Shown piece by piece: positions 7,271 to 15,278 of a DNA stretch of 22,441 nt. The translations under genes were made by a program, and so were the position numbers. Below the pieces are notes generated by a model. The model had not been told where the DNA came from and did not search any database. It saw nothing but the letters and a program-made list of their open reading frames with translations. Within the stretch, counting starts at the first letter, position 1, and every line of letters starts with the position of its first letter. The DNA comes from a virus: the IMG/VR virus record IMGVR_UViG_3300042450_000422, positions 1 through 22,441 of that record; one strand, 5' to 3'.

Positions 7271-10200
7271 TGGTATCTTGAATCAATTGAGTTGTTATAA
7301 CGTGCCTTTGATTGTCTCATGTCCTTTCTCAATCCTTTAAGTTCAGCCTCCATAGTTTTTGAGTTTAGGGTGGCATTCACATTAACACCCATCTCTTTAG
7401 ATTTAGAACCTAACATATAGTTCATCAATGCTGGTCTAACATACCTTTCATTGATTAGCTTCTTAAAGGCATCTGAGGATTGATTTAATGCATTCAATTC
7501 TCTTCTGTGGGCTGATGTTTGTTTTCTATTAACGATATACTCACCTTGCTCTGCTTCTACCATCGTGCCACCTTGACTATGTCTGTTACCGCCAATCTCA
7601 CCACCCTTTTCAAACTTAGGAACTGGTTGACTTTGAATTGCAGATATCTGAATTAAACCAGCAGCACCAACCAAGATTGATAATGGTATGTTTGGTAATG
7701 CCTCTGCTACTGCCCTTGCAGTTGCTACTATTGCTTGAAAGATTGCTAATGCCTTATCTCTATTTGCTTGTTTAGTTTTCTCTTCTGCAATTGCTTTAGT
7801 TGTAGTTTTTTCTAATTCAACTCTTAATTTTGCCTTTTCAATTTCTGATGCTTCAGAACTATTAATTGCATCAAGTTCTCTTTTACTTGATTCTGTTATA
7901 TAAGAAATTCTTTCATCAGTTGATTGTTTACTTAATTCATTAATTGAAGAAAATAAGTTGCCAATAGCATTAGCATATTCAAATACCTTATCAAGTCGTG
8001 CTTGTTGCTCTGCATTTAATTTAGCAGTAGTATCTGCATTAATCTTGATGACTGCTGCATTGTATGCCTCTTCACCTAATAGTTTCTTATCAAGTAAATT
8101 TAATGCTTTCTGACCTTCATCTTCAATCAATTTTATTCTTTGTTCAGATGTTGCAATACCTAATGTAAGTGCTGCTTGGTTTTCTGCATTGTCTATGTCA
8201 ATACGTTTGTTTGCCTCAATTACTTTTGCCTGAGTGATGTCAGCATCAGTCTTAGCTATGATAGTCTTTCTATTAGCCTCTTTGACTTCAAGTGAACTAT
8301 TAGATAATTCATTTGCTTTCAATTCTGCTTCACCTCTTGCACGTATCAAACTCAATTCTTCTGCTAAAGTAGTAGCACCTAACAATTTTCTTAATTCAAA
8401 TGCCTGAACTCTTAAATTGTATTCTTCTTGAATTGCTCTGCTGGTTATATCTATAATCTTTTTTTCGTGATTAGCCTTGAGTAATTCAAGGTCAGCATCT
8501 GTTGCTTGATTTAATTTTATTCTTGCTTCAAGACTATTTTTTTCAGCAGTAAAAGAAAGATTTGCTTGTTTAATTTCATCTTCAATTGTAGCAGTATTCA
8601 AAACCTTTTTAGCCTCGATTAACTTAACTTCATCTTCTATTGCTTTGTTAGTGGCTTCAAGATTAATTTTTGAAATAGTATTTGCTAATTGTGCTTGAAT
8701 TAATGCAATGGTTGATGCTCTTAACTTTGCATTCTTGATACTACCTTTAGCTGAGTTAATCTCAATTTCTGATTCTTTCTTAGCTATATCAATTGATGTT
8801 TGAACCGATTCACCAAATGTCAATTGTCTAATCTTTAATCTGTTTAATGCAGACTTTAACAATTCATCATTTAACTTATTGTTCTTTTCAGTTTGTTCAT
8901 CTAATTCTTTCTTATCAAATTCAGCATTAATAGCAAGTGCAGTTTCATTACCTTCTTTAGTAAGTTCGGCTTTTGCTGCATTGGTTTTAATTAATGCCTT
9001 TTTTATGTTTGCCAACTTCTCTTCATTTGCAGTATTGTCAGCAGCAATTTCTTGACCAGCCAATGCTACTTTACCTTCTGCATCAAATCGTGCTGCTTTG
9101 TTAGCAGTTCTTGATGCCTCATCATTTTTCTTTATCTGCTCTTCTAATCTCTTTTGTTCAGCAACTAAATTTTGTATAGCAATAACTTGTGGTAAGATAC
9201 CAATTTTAATAGCATCTTCTTGTTCTTTCAATGCATTCTTTCTTGCTACAGATGTTGCAGTTTCTTTATTAAGTAAAATATCTAAATTATCTTTTGCCGT
9301 TTCTTGAGTCTTGTTAAATTCTTTTAATGTTTCTTTATTATTTTTAATTGACTTTTCTGATTCGTCTAATGCTTCTTTGTATTTCTTATTGGCTTCTGCA
9401 TTCTGTTCGTATATTTTATACAAAGCACCAAACAAAAGAACGAATGCACCTATGCCAGTTGCTGCGATAGATACCTTTAATAAGTCAAGAGTCTTCTTTG
9501 TGGCTAATGTTGCTACCGCTGCACCTTCTTCAGCAGTTGTTAATGCAACAACAGATGCAGTAGCAACATTTGTCACTACTACCTTATCTTTTAGGAATAT
9601 ATTCTGTAAGGCTATCTTGGTAGCACCTTGACCTGCTACTAAATTAGCAATCTCATTAAGTCCTGTCAGTAGGGCTACTGATGCTTGTGTTCGTGCTATA
9701 GACTTGTTAAGGTCTTCACTTTCAATACCAAATAATGCAGCAGAACCTTGTGCAACTGCAAATACTGATGCAAGACCTTTAACTGCACCAATGGCTGCAT
9801 CAAACTTAAATGTATCAGATGCTAATGTTCTAATCCTTTCTTGTGTGTCACCTGCTTGGTCAGCCAATTGACCTGCTTCTACTGATAGTTGCTCAAATGC
9901 ACTACTACCCGATAGACCTGCTTCATCTAATTGATTTATCTGCTCTTTTAATGCTGCTAACCTACTCTTTAATGATTGTGCCTTTTCACCAGTATTGTTA
10001 CTATTCTTACCTAAAGTGAAAATAGTTTGTTGTAGACTACTAATTTCTTTATTTGCTTTTAATGCTTCAATACCAGTATTCTTAATACCATATGCTAATG
10101 ATGCACCAGCTTTAGCATATTTAACTGATTCATCATTTAATTTAACAATTGAATCTTTAGAAGAGTTGATTGATTTAAGATTTGCATCAAGTGATTTTTG

Positions 10201-10380
10201 TACATCTTTAGATGCAAATGCAGCACTAATTGATTTACCTACTGATTTATAAACTTCATTAGCTAAGTTAGCTGATGTCTGAGCAGAGTCACTAATCTGT
10301 TTATTAGCATTGATAATAGTATCAGTTACACTTTTAAGTGATGCTGCTTTCGCTTCATATTCAATGTATACTATTGCCAC
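7261..10380 (-). CDS. Tape measure protein
   Basis: At 1039 residues this is the longest gene in the window, and the product is dominated by heptad-like, Ala/Lys/Glu/Leu-rich helices predicted to form coiled coils, as expected of the protein that sets tail length and fills the tail tube. Hydrophobic segments lie near residues 300-320 (IAATGIGAFVLLFGALY) and near 910-935 (SILVGAAGLIQISAIQ). The C-terminus carries the FEKGGEIGG...GGTMVEAEQGEYIVNR pattern common at the ends of tape measure proteins. By the usual ratio of about 0.15 nm per residue, a tail of roughly 150 nm would be predicted, suggesting a siphovirus or myovirus. It follows probable tail chaperones. Confidence 0.92.
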   Translation of the reverse strand: MAIVYIEYEAKAASLKSVTDTIINANKQISDSAQTSANLANEVYKSVGKSISAAFASKDVQKSLDANLKSINSSKDSIVKLNDESVKYAKAGASLAYGIKNTGIEALKANKEISSLQQTIFTLGKNSNNTGEKAQSLKSRLAALKEQINQLDEAGLSGSSAFEQLSVEAGQLADQAGDTQERIRTLASDTFKFDAAIGAVKGLASVFAVAQGSAALFGIESEDLNKSIARTQASVALLTGLNEIANLVAGQGATKIALQNIFLKDKVVVTNVATASVVALTTAEEGAAVATLATKKTLDLLKVSIAATGIGAFVLLFGALYKIYEQNAEANKKYKEALDESEKSIKNNKETLKEFNKTQETAKDNLDILLNKETATSVARKNALKEQEDAIKIGILPQVIAIQNLVAEQKRLEEQIKKNDEASRTANKAARFDAEGKVALAGQEIAADNTANEEKLANIKKALIKTNAAKAELTKEGNETALAINAEFDKKELDEQTEKNNKLNDELLKSALNRLKIRQLTFGESVQTSIDIAKKESEIEINSAKGSIKNAKLRASTIALIQAQLANTISKINLEATNKAIEDEVKLIEAKKVLNTATIEDEIKQANLSFTAEKNSLEARIKLNQATDADLELLKANHEKKIIDITSRAIQEEYNLRVQAFELRKLLGATTLAEELSLIRARGEAELKANELSNSSLEVKEANRKTIIAKTDADITQAKVIEANKRIDIDNAENQAALTLGIATSEQRIKLIEDEGQKALNLLDKKLLGEEAYNAAVIKINADTTAKLNAEQQARLDKVFEYANAIGNLFSSINELSKQSTDERISYITESSKRELDAINSSEASEIEKAKLRVELEKTTTKAIAEEKTKQANRDKALAIFQAIVATARAVAEALPNIPLSILVGAAGLIQISAIQSQPVPKFEKGGEIGGNRHSQGGTMVEAEQGEYIVNRKQTSAHRRELNALNQSSDAFKKLINERYVRPALMNYMLGSKSKEMGVNVNATLNSKTMEAELKGLRKDMRQSKARYNNSIDSRYQWQ

Positions 10381-10483
10381 GTTGTTGAGATTTTATGAAC
10401 GATTCAAATTTAGTAATAAATAAATCAACATCACTATGCATTAGTTGATTGTATGACATTACATCACCGTCAACTATTGTCAT
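10361..10483 (-). CDS. Small protein between tail chaperone and tape measure (40 aa)
   Basis: A 40-residue ORF starts at an ATG sharing one base with the upstream stop (TGATG, a re-initiation arrangement) and overlaps the tape measure start by 20 bases. The product begins MTIVDGDVMSYNQLMHSDVD and is followed by FITKFESFIKSQQ. Its place just before the tape measure gene is where many phages encode the second tail-assembly chaperone. That protein is often made by -1 frameshifting from the first; this frame is indeed the -1 frame and stays open upstream through a TTAAAAA stretch. Independent re-initiation is the simpler reading. Confidence 0.55.
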   Translation of the reverse strand: MTIVDGDVMSYNQLMHSDVDLFITKFESFIKSQQRGNSIH

Positions 10484-11133
10484 CACTTGATTTTTAATTC
10501 TCGTTGTCGTTTCGGTCGCTCTGTATCGTGGACTGAATCTAAGTGGGTCAATGCTTTGATTAGGTTGCGTTGTGCTTCCACGTTGTACTCCCATAATTTC
10601 TGAAAGTCGCTTGGAGACATAGACATTAAGGGTATTAGCGGCTCTATACCCAGCCGTGTAAAAAAATCGTGTGAACCCTCCTTGCACATCTTTTCGAATA
10701 CATCAAGTTTTTCTTTGTGAATATCATTATTGATTATTGTTGGGTCTTCATCATCACGTATAATCCATGTAGCAGCTATGTTGAGCAGTAGGTCACGATG
10801 TATGATGGTGTCTTGACGTTCACGTATGATGTGAATGTAGGTAGCAACTAATGCTGCGTTCTTAGGGTTGGATAGACCAGCACTTAATGCTTTCTCCATA
10901 CCTTCTAAGATACCTTCCATCTCTGAACCACTAATACCTGAACTAAGTCTTTCAAGTAATGCCATCGACATTGAGAATCTTTCAAGTGGCATATTGGTCT
11001 CTTTAGGGAATCTAAGATAGTTATACCCATCTTGAGTGAATACCTTAACAAGATTGTAACTGGTTTGTTTTTTATTCCATCTATTGAATCGATGCCACAA
11101 CTTGTGAGGCATTAATTTTCTGAATAACTTCAT
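10483..11133 (-). CDS. Probable tail assembly chaperone (216 aa)
   Basis: The 216-residue, mostly helical protein lies just upstream of the tape measure gene, the usual place for the chaperone that coats the tape measure during tail assembly. Features include a basic N-terminus (MKLFRKLMPHKLWHRFNRW), Met-rich helices (SMSMALLERLSSGISGSEME) and a charged C-terminus (RPKRQRELKIK). The chosen start at 11133 overlaps the preceding gene by 53 bases; a second ATG at 11112 would reduce that overlap to 32. No enzyme motif is visible. Assignment rests on position and size. Confidence 0.55.
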   Translation of the reverse strand: MKLFRKLMPHKLWHRFNRWNKKQTSYNLVKVFTQDGYNYLRFPKETNMPLERFSMSMALLERLSSGISGSEMEGILEGMEKALSAGLSNPKNAALVATYIHIIRERQDTIIHRDLLLNIAATWIIRDDEDPTIINNDIHKEKLDVFEKMCKEGSHDFFTRLGIEPLIPLMSMSPSDFQKLWEYNVEAQRNLIKALTHLDSVHDTERPKRQRELKIK

Positions 11134-11341
11134 CTATTGTGTTATTGCTAACCAACCTATCTAAGTTGGTTAAGGTTAGTATTGTAGTTCCTTGATTCTC
11201 TATGACCATCATTATAGCATTGACATTGACTAATACCTTGCAGTCTCCTAAGTCAATTGATGATAATTCTTGTAACTCTTCATCTTCAATATTCTTATTA
11301 TACTCAATCAATGTAGATTGTAAGATGATAAAGTTAGCCAT
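11081..11341 (-). CDS. Small hypothetical phage protein (86 aa)
   Basis: The 86-residue product begins MANFIILQSTLIEYNKN and has a beta-rich centre (CKVLVNVNAIMMVIENQGTT) followed by IDEVIQKI. The pattern of hydrophobic strands, then 'nl d.l...titdeViqkI', recalls the small FlbD-like fold seen in many phage and bacterial proteins; that likeness is weak. It starts three bases after the zinc-ribbon gene stop and overlaps the probable tail chaperone gene, so it belongs to the same operon between terminase and tail genes. A connector or head-tail role is possible but not shown. Confidence 0.6.
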   Translation of the reverse strand: MANFIILQSTLIEYNKNIEDEELQELSSIDLGDCKVLVNVNAIMMVIENQGTTILTLTNLDRLVSNNTIDEVIQKINASQVVASIQ

Positions 11342-11344
11342 AGG

Positions 11345-11551
11345 TCACCAGTATTCATGTGGGCATTGTGCATCTTCTACCCTTGTTTTGGCTGGTAGGA
11401 AACACCCACAAGCATTACAAAGGTTTAATCTCTTATACCTATGTTGGCAGTTATTACATATTGCAGTTCGTTCACTACTCAACTTCTTATTCTTAGAACT
11501 TGCAGTCAGGTAGTAGTACCACCCTTTGATTATTGCATATAGTTTGCTCAT
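11345..11551 (-). CDS. Zinc-ribbon phage protein (68 aa)
   Basis: After a helical start (MSKLYAIIKGWYYYLTAS) the protein has two CxxC knuckles, CNNC at residues 32-35 and CNAC at 45-48, with further cysteines in CGCFLPAKTRVEDAQCP. The 'CGCxLxAKt...CP..W' ending is a recurrent pattern in small phage proteins encoded near the terminase or tail genes. The four cysteines should bind one zinc ion. The start overlaps the upstream stop as ATGA. No specific function is established; a structural or nucleic-acid contact role is conceivable. Confidence 0.68.
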   Translation of the reverse strand: MSKLYAIIKGWYYYLTASSKNKKLSSERTAICNNCQHRYKRLNLCNACGCFLPAKTRVEDAQCPHEYW

Positions 11552-11892
11552 AGTGTTAGATTAACTATTGATGGTTCAGTATCAGTTACCGCAATGCTAA
11601 AGTCAATGCACGTGTAGGTGTCTTCACCTATGGTCAAGTCTTGTCTTGTACCATTTGGTGTATCGGTTGTTATCCATAACGTATAACCTTGTAATGGGTC
11701 GATTAACACACCTTCAATGGTAATGTTACCAAACTCATCACTAATGGATACAAAGGTCTGAATGCGACCAGTAGCCTTATACTGGATGCAAACAAGGTAT
11801 GATGTATCGGGTTCTGCTACTCCAAAGGTTAGACCAGTAGCACATACATCTACATAACTACCTGAATCGTAACAAGGTGAACAAATGCTCAT
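11548..11892 (-). CDS. Hypothetical virion-associated protein (114 aa)
   Basis: The likely start is the ATG at 11892, overlapping the terminase stop as ATGA; a longer frame from 11934 would run into the terminase gene. The 114-residue product starts [20 protein letters not shown] and is beta-rich, with segments such as TSYLVCIQYKATGRI and GNITIEGVLIDPLQGYTLWI. This reads like a small immunoglobulin- or fibronectin-like beta sandwich, suggesting a head decoration, head fibre or connector protein. No family is recognised. It lies immediately downstream of the large terminase subunit and is coupled to it. Confidence 0.6.
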   Translation of the reverse strand: MSICSPCYDSGSYVDVCATGLTFGVAEPDTSYLVCIQYKATGRIQTFVSISDEFGNITIEGVLIDPLQGYTLWITTDTPNGTRQDLTIGEDTYTCIDFSIAVTDTEPSIVNLTL

Positions 11893-13210
11893 AGGTATCT
11901 TTTTAAAATTGAATTTACAAAGTAACGGAAACAATCAAGAAAATCTGCCCTCTCTGATAAGTTTTTTCTGTTTGACTTTATTATACCACCATCACTATTA
12001 CATTGTACTTGTTTAGCATCATAAACGAATCCTTTACACCTAACTGAGTTGACCTTTACATCAAGTCTTGTTAATGCGTTATTGCAGTCTATTCGACTAT
12101 TATAGTGCGTAGGGTTAGCTGGTATGATTATCTGTGAGTCAGCAAGGTATAACCTTCTTTTGATTTGGGTATAGGCACTTGAGTTATCACGTTGTTGGAT
12201 ACTCCTACCATTACCCATCGCATCACCAGTTATCCTAAGTAGACCACGAGGTACATTAAGACTTTCAACATAATCACAGAATGCATCAATGCTACCTTTG
12301 TCAATGTTTATCTCACCAACTACTGAACAACCTTTAGTTATGTGTTGCTGAATGATTAGTGCTGAGAGTGGGTTAATGTTAAAATCGACTGAGATGAATA
12401 CTGGTAGGTTAGGATTGATGGTTAAGGAATCGTCAATGTGTCTATCATCATCCCAAGCATATAAGAATGGATTATTAACTTCATCCATTACATCCCAATC
12501 ACCTTCAACAAATCGTGCATACTGAATTGGTGGTAGTTCTTTAAGTGACTCTAAGTAGTCTTGACTTATGTATGGGTTATCTGTGATACGTGAGTTAATG
12601 TATGACCACTTATCAGGTAATGTACCATTTCGCCACCTTTCGTAGATAACTGACTTCACCCAGTTGTTAGCTGGGTTGCAAGTAGCCAAACATACTATTG
12701 GTGCTTGACCTAATGCTTTATTCCAACTACCTATTCTTTCTTGAACCTTGTAAAATGTTGCTTCTTGTAGTTCGTTTACCTCGTCAAGACCAGCACCGTT
12801 TACCTCAAGTCCTCTAAATCTATTTAAGTCTTTATCATCATCAAATGATTCAGCCATGAAGATTAACTCTGAACCATTGGTAAACGTAACTACATTGGTC
12901 TCACGATTCCATGAACTAATGTATTGATTCAATCCATCGTTAAGTATTGAACTAAATGATGGAAAGGTAGTCCTCTTTAAATCGGGTAAGGTCTTACGAA
13001 TGATTACCCATCTTGAGCGTGGGTAGAGTAAACAGAGTGATGATAGTGTTAGTAGCAACCAGTATGTCTTACCACCACGTTATTCTTTCCCCCTTACATT
13101 TCTGCAAGGGGCAGCCATCGTATAGCACCACCGAATACAATAACCTTCTTGTATCCGTTGATAGCCATATCGTAGGCTTTAGTTTGTCTCTTAGTTAGTT
13201 TGAATGACAT
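11889..13210 (-). CDS. terL: Large terminase subunit (TerL), frame interrupted in Walker A
   Basis: TerL is the ATPase and nuclease that packages DNA into the head. The first part (ATG at 13210) reads 31 residues ending VIVFGGAIR, and the rest resumes as [11 protein letters not shown] from GGT at 13076; together they restore the classic Walker A of phage terminases. Between them 41 bases (13077-13117) break the frame. The second part has a Walker B-like [10 protein letters not shown], a coupling ATCNPANNW, and nuclease acidic residues in [14 protein letters not shown] and ITGDAMGNG. Without the gap the product is 426 residues, normal for TerL. The start overlaps the HNH gene end. The gene may be read through by bypassing, may be a natural mutant, or may carry an assembly error. 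Confidence 0.85.
13077..13117 (-). other. 41-nt coding gap with GAAA-capped hairpin in terL
   Basis: This stretch separates the Arg codon CGA (13120-13118) from GGT at 13076 and is not part of the expected protein. CCCCTTGCA (13111-13103) pairs with TGTAAGGGG (13098-13090) around a GAAA loop: nine pairs including one G-U. Frame 1 meets TAA at 13096-13094 inside the 3' arm. The downstream frame has TAA at 13082-13080, directly before a synonymous Arg codon CGT (13079-13077). The trinucleotide ACG occurs at both borders. Take-off at CGA and landing at CGT, both read by one tRNA-Arg(ICG), would restore TerL. Confidence 0.7.
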
Positions 13211-13715
13211 ATGCTTTGTTTAATCTCTTTATTGATGAAATAGAACAATTAAACATATCTGCTATAATTTGATTCTTAACTCCTTTAGATTTCAAATCAA
13301 CTATTGCCTCAATGCCTTCTTTAGTTTGTTTACATCTATGATGTAGGTGCAGTCTATTAGATTTACTCAAACCTAATTTATATGCGTGTATTTGATTTTC
13401 TGAGTTATTGACCCATTCAAGATTATCAACTGCATTGTTTAATTTATTGCCGTCAATATGGTTAACTTGTGGTTTACTATATTCATTGTCAATAAATGCC
13501 ATAGCAACTATCCTATGCAGTTTATAAGTAATTAATTTACCATCTTTCATTATGGCAAATCTCTTATAGCCTTTATTATCTATTGCTGGTTTTAACATCT
13601 TGCCCTTCAATCTTAATTGATTCTTAGATGTTGTAACTATTCTATCAATGCTTCTAACATTGCCTAAGTTTGAAACCTCGTAACCAGTCTCAAATACTTT
13701 CCATAACTCATTCAT
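13191..13715 (-). CDS. NUMOD4/HNH homing endonuclease
   Basis: The 174-residue protein starts with a NUMOD4 motif ([20 protein letters not shown], residues 3-22). It then has an HNH core with [11 protein letters not shown] (H67) and [19 protein letters not shown] (N85, H86, N92, N98), and ends in a helix-turn-helix ([15 protein letters not shown]) for DNA recognition. Such enzymes cut alleles lacking a neighbouring element and spread by repair. It overlaps the TerS stop by eight bases (ATGAATGA) and the TerL start by about 20, so it is stitched between the two terminase genes without an intron. About 75 bases downstream is the 41-nt interruption in TerL. Reads as intact. Confidence 0.9.
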   Translation of the reverse strand: MNELWKVFETGYEVSNLGNVRSIDRIVTTSKNQLRLKGKMLKPAIDNKGYKRFAIMKDGKLITYKLHRIVAMAFIDNEYSKPQVNHIDGNKLNNAVDNLEWVNNSENQIHAYKLGLSKSNRLHLHHRCKQTKEGIEAIVDLKSKGVKNQIIADMFNCSISSIKRLNKAYVIQTN

Positions 13716-14154
13716 CTTTGTCTCCCTCAGTCCTTATGATAATCAATGGCTCTGTAGTGTACATTGTGCTTTCACCATTGTTTGCCCAAAGTTTTCTTTG
13801 ACGATTGGCTAACCAATGTTTTGCTGCTGGTGTATCGGGTGGCAGTTCTTTTCTTAGTTGTACTATCTGACCATCCTTAGTCAATGCCTCTTCAATGATG
13901 GTCAAACCTAATGCACGTTTGTACATTGCTTTGGCTACTTTGCCGTCTGCATTCTCTTTCCCTTGCGTTAACGACTCAAAAAACATTGGGTGTTCGGTTT
14001 TCCAATTGTTTAATGTTTGTTCAGTTATACCTAAGATGTTTGCCATTTGGCTATCGGACAAACCAAGAAGAGCCATTTCAAATACTTGGTCATTGAATGC
14101 CTCCTTATACTTAGTTGGTCTACCTCCCTTGTTAGGTTCGTCTTGAGTATTCAT
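13708..14154 (-). CDS. terS: Small terminase subunit (TerS)
   Basis: TerS recognises phage DNA and presents it to TerL for packaging. The 148-residue protein has an N-terminal linker [11 protein letters not shown], a helix-turn-helix (residues 24-55, [20 protein letters not shown] then TLNNWK), the common 'p.F..al..gk..ad..va.amy.rAlG' helices (residues 57-90) that form the oligomer core, and a C-terminal [12 protein letters not shown] typical of TerS proteins. It precedes TerL, separated only by the HNH gene. The ATG overlaps the stop of the preceding 44-aa gene. Family identity is clear from pattern, though no search was run. Confidence 0.88.
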   Translation of the reverse strand: MNTQDEPNKGGRPTKYKEAFNDQVFEMALLGLSDSQMANILGITEQTLNNWKTEHPMFFESLTQGKENADGKVAKAMYKRALGLTIIEEALTKDGQIVQLRKELPPDTPAAKHWLANRQRKLWANNGESTMYTTEPLIIIRTEGDKDE

Positions 14155-14285
14155 CTTTTACGTTTTGATTTTTCTGCTTCAGCATAAGCAATGGCTACTG
14201 CTTGTTTTGGTTCGTAACCTTCTTTGATTAACTTCTGAATGTTCTTATTGATTACCTCGTATGTATCTCCTTGTATGAGTGGCAT
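14151..14285 (-). CDS. Small conserved phage protein (44 aa)
   Basis: The ORF starts MPLIQGDTYEVINKNIQKLI and continues KEGYEPKQAVAIAYAEAEKS with a basic KRKR end. The pattern 'S/N.NI..l..EGy...QAVAIA...A' is a widespread short phage motif usually found near terminase or head genes; its function is unknown. The TGA overlaps the TerS ATG, showing operon coupling. Length is 44 residues, typical for the group. Confidence 0.7.
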   Translation of the reverse strand: MPLIQGDTYEVINKNIQKLIKEGYEPKQAVAIAYAEAEKSKRKR

Positions 14286-14300
14286 AGGTATCTGTTTGAA

Positions 14301-14687
14301 TTACAAAGTTACAAAAGAATTTAGTTTGTCAAGTGATATGAATTTCTGTAGTTCGAATCCTTGAGTCTTAAAGTTCATTGTTGTGCAATGTTCAATAAGA
14401 TAGTCTTTAGTTACCAACCAACTATTTTGTTCATCTACTATCTCAACCTTGTCAAAGGTCTGACCATTCTCAATCAGGTAGTAGTTGATTCCGTATGAAT
14501 TATTAACTCTCATAAGGTGCTTAGACCTTGACCTTATTAGCCTTAATGTCCTTGTTGATTTATCAATCTGACCTATGAGTCTTTTCTTACCATCAGCAAG
14601 TAGCAATGATAGATTGATGATTGAATCTTTATGTTTGGCAATTAACTTATTACCACTTGAATCTTCTATGGTGTGGGTCTTATTCAT
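14301..14687 (-). CDS. Hypothetical phage protein (128 aa)
   Basis: The 128-residue product begins MNKTHTIEDSSGNKLIAKHK and is basic with alternating hydrophobic strands, including LLADGKKRLIGQIDKSTRTL and SYGINYYLIENGQTFDKVEI. No domain, membrane segment or catalytic motif is recognised. The start overlaps the upstream stop (ATGA), and the gene ends 15 bases before the next start, so it is the last gene of the replication-side operon before the terminase group. Confidence 0.55.
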   Translation of the reverse strand: MNKTHTIEDSSGNKLIAKHKDSIINLSLLLADGKKRLIGQIDKSTRTLRLIRSRSKHLMRVNNSYGINYYLIENGQTFDKVEIVDEQNSWLVTKDYLIEHCTTMNFKTQGFELQKFISLDKLNSFVTL

Positions 14688-15067
14688 AACTGGTAGGTGT
14701 CAATTCGTTTCTTGACCATATCTATAAACTTATCCATCATTGATGCATAGTAGCTATTGAAATCTTGGTAGCCTTCAGGGTTGCGTTCAAACAATACATA
14801 GAGGCAAGACCTCAACCTTTGACTGGGTGTCTTACTACCCATCTCTTCAGCATCTATCTTGATTGATTTGAGTAACTCTTCATCATTGTAATTGAATGAC
14901 TCACCTTTGAATGCCATCACACCTACACCTGATGTCCATTGGTTGAATAACTCAGCAGCCTTTGCTGGAGAAAGTTCTTGTGTACCAATAACTACTTTTA
15001 ATGTCTTATCTCTTCTTGTGGCTACTGATTCAATTGCACAAGGTATAAGTAGTAGGTTACTATCCAT
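14684..15067 (-). CDS. Hypothetical phage protein (127 aa)
   Basis: The product starts MDSNLLLIPCAIESVATRRD, continues KTLKVVIGTQELSPAKAAEL and ends in helices (FNSYYASMMDKFIDMVKKRI). The early beta hairpin followed by 'TQELsp..aaeLf' recurs in small Bacteroidota phage proteins from replication modules, as far as I recall, but I know no function. It overlaps both neighbours by short ATG/stop overlaps and so is co-translated with them. Confidence 0.58.
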   Translation of the reverse strand: MDSNLLLIPCAIESVATRRDKTLKVVIGTQELSPAKAAELFNQWTSGVGVMAFKGESFNYNDEELLKSIKIDAEEMGSKTPSQRLRSCLYVLFERNPEGYQDFNSYYASMMDKFIDMVKKRIDTYQL

Positions 15068-15278
15068 ACTGCTCTTTGTAAAATTCTAATGCCCCACCAT
15101 TTATAAATCCATGTTGTTCACCATCTTCTTGACCGATGTCATAAGCAGACATGATTTCATTCTTATGCTGGTATACAATTCCATCATAGTTTGAATTGAG
15201 CCATTCAATAAATTCATCAATGTTAAGTTCATTTTGTTGTTGGTAGATTAGTTCAACAACTGATTGTTCAGCAGCCAT
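15060..15278 (-). CDS. Hypothetical acidic phage protein (72 aa)
   Basis: The preferred start is the ATG at 15278, within the end of the preceding gene (ATGGCTGCTGA). A frame opening at 15320 would overlap far more. The 72-residue product begins MAAEQSVVELIYQQQNELNI and is acidic and helical, with two aromatic-rich helices and a C-terminus HGFINGGALEFYKEQYG. This pattern is seen in small phage proteins of unknown function. It overlaps the next gene start by eight bases. Confidence 0.55.
   Translation of the reverse strand: MAAEQSVVELIYQQQNELNIDEFIEWLNSNYDGIVYQHKNEIMSAYDIGQEDGEQHGFINGGALEFYKEQYG

Noticed and set aside
10483-10687. A separate 108-aa gene starting at 10687 in the tail chaperone region
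   Set aside because: Most of it is the alternate frame of the 216-aa gene and reads like noise; only the last 40 codons lie outside it and have a better coupled start at 10483.
13077-13117. Group I or group II intron in terL
   Set aside because: At 41 nt it is far too short for either ribozyme, and no catalytic-core motifs are visible near it; the HNH gene lies outside it.
13058-13210. A simple -1 or +1 frameshift, or a start at TTG 13058, as the explanation for terL
   Set aside because: The downstream frame has TAA at 13082-13080 directly before CGT, so slippage would still stop. A start at 13058 would leave out the Walker A residues needed for packaging.
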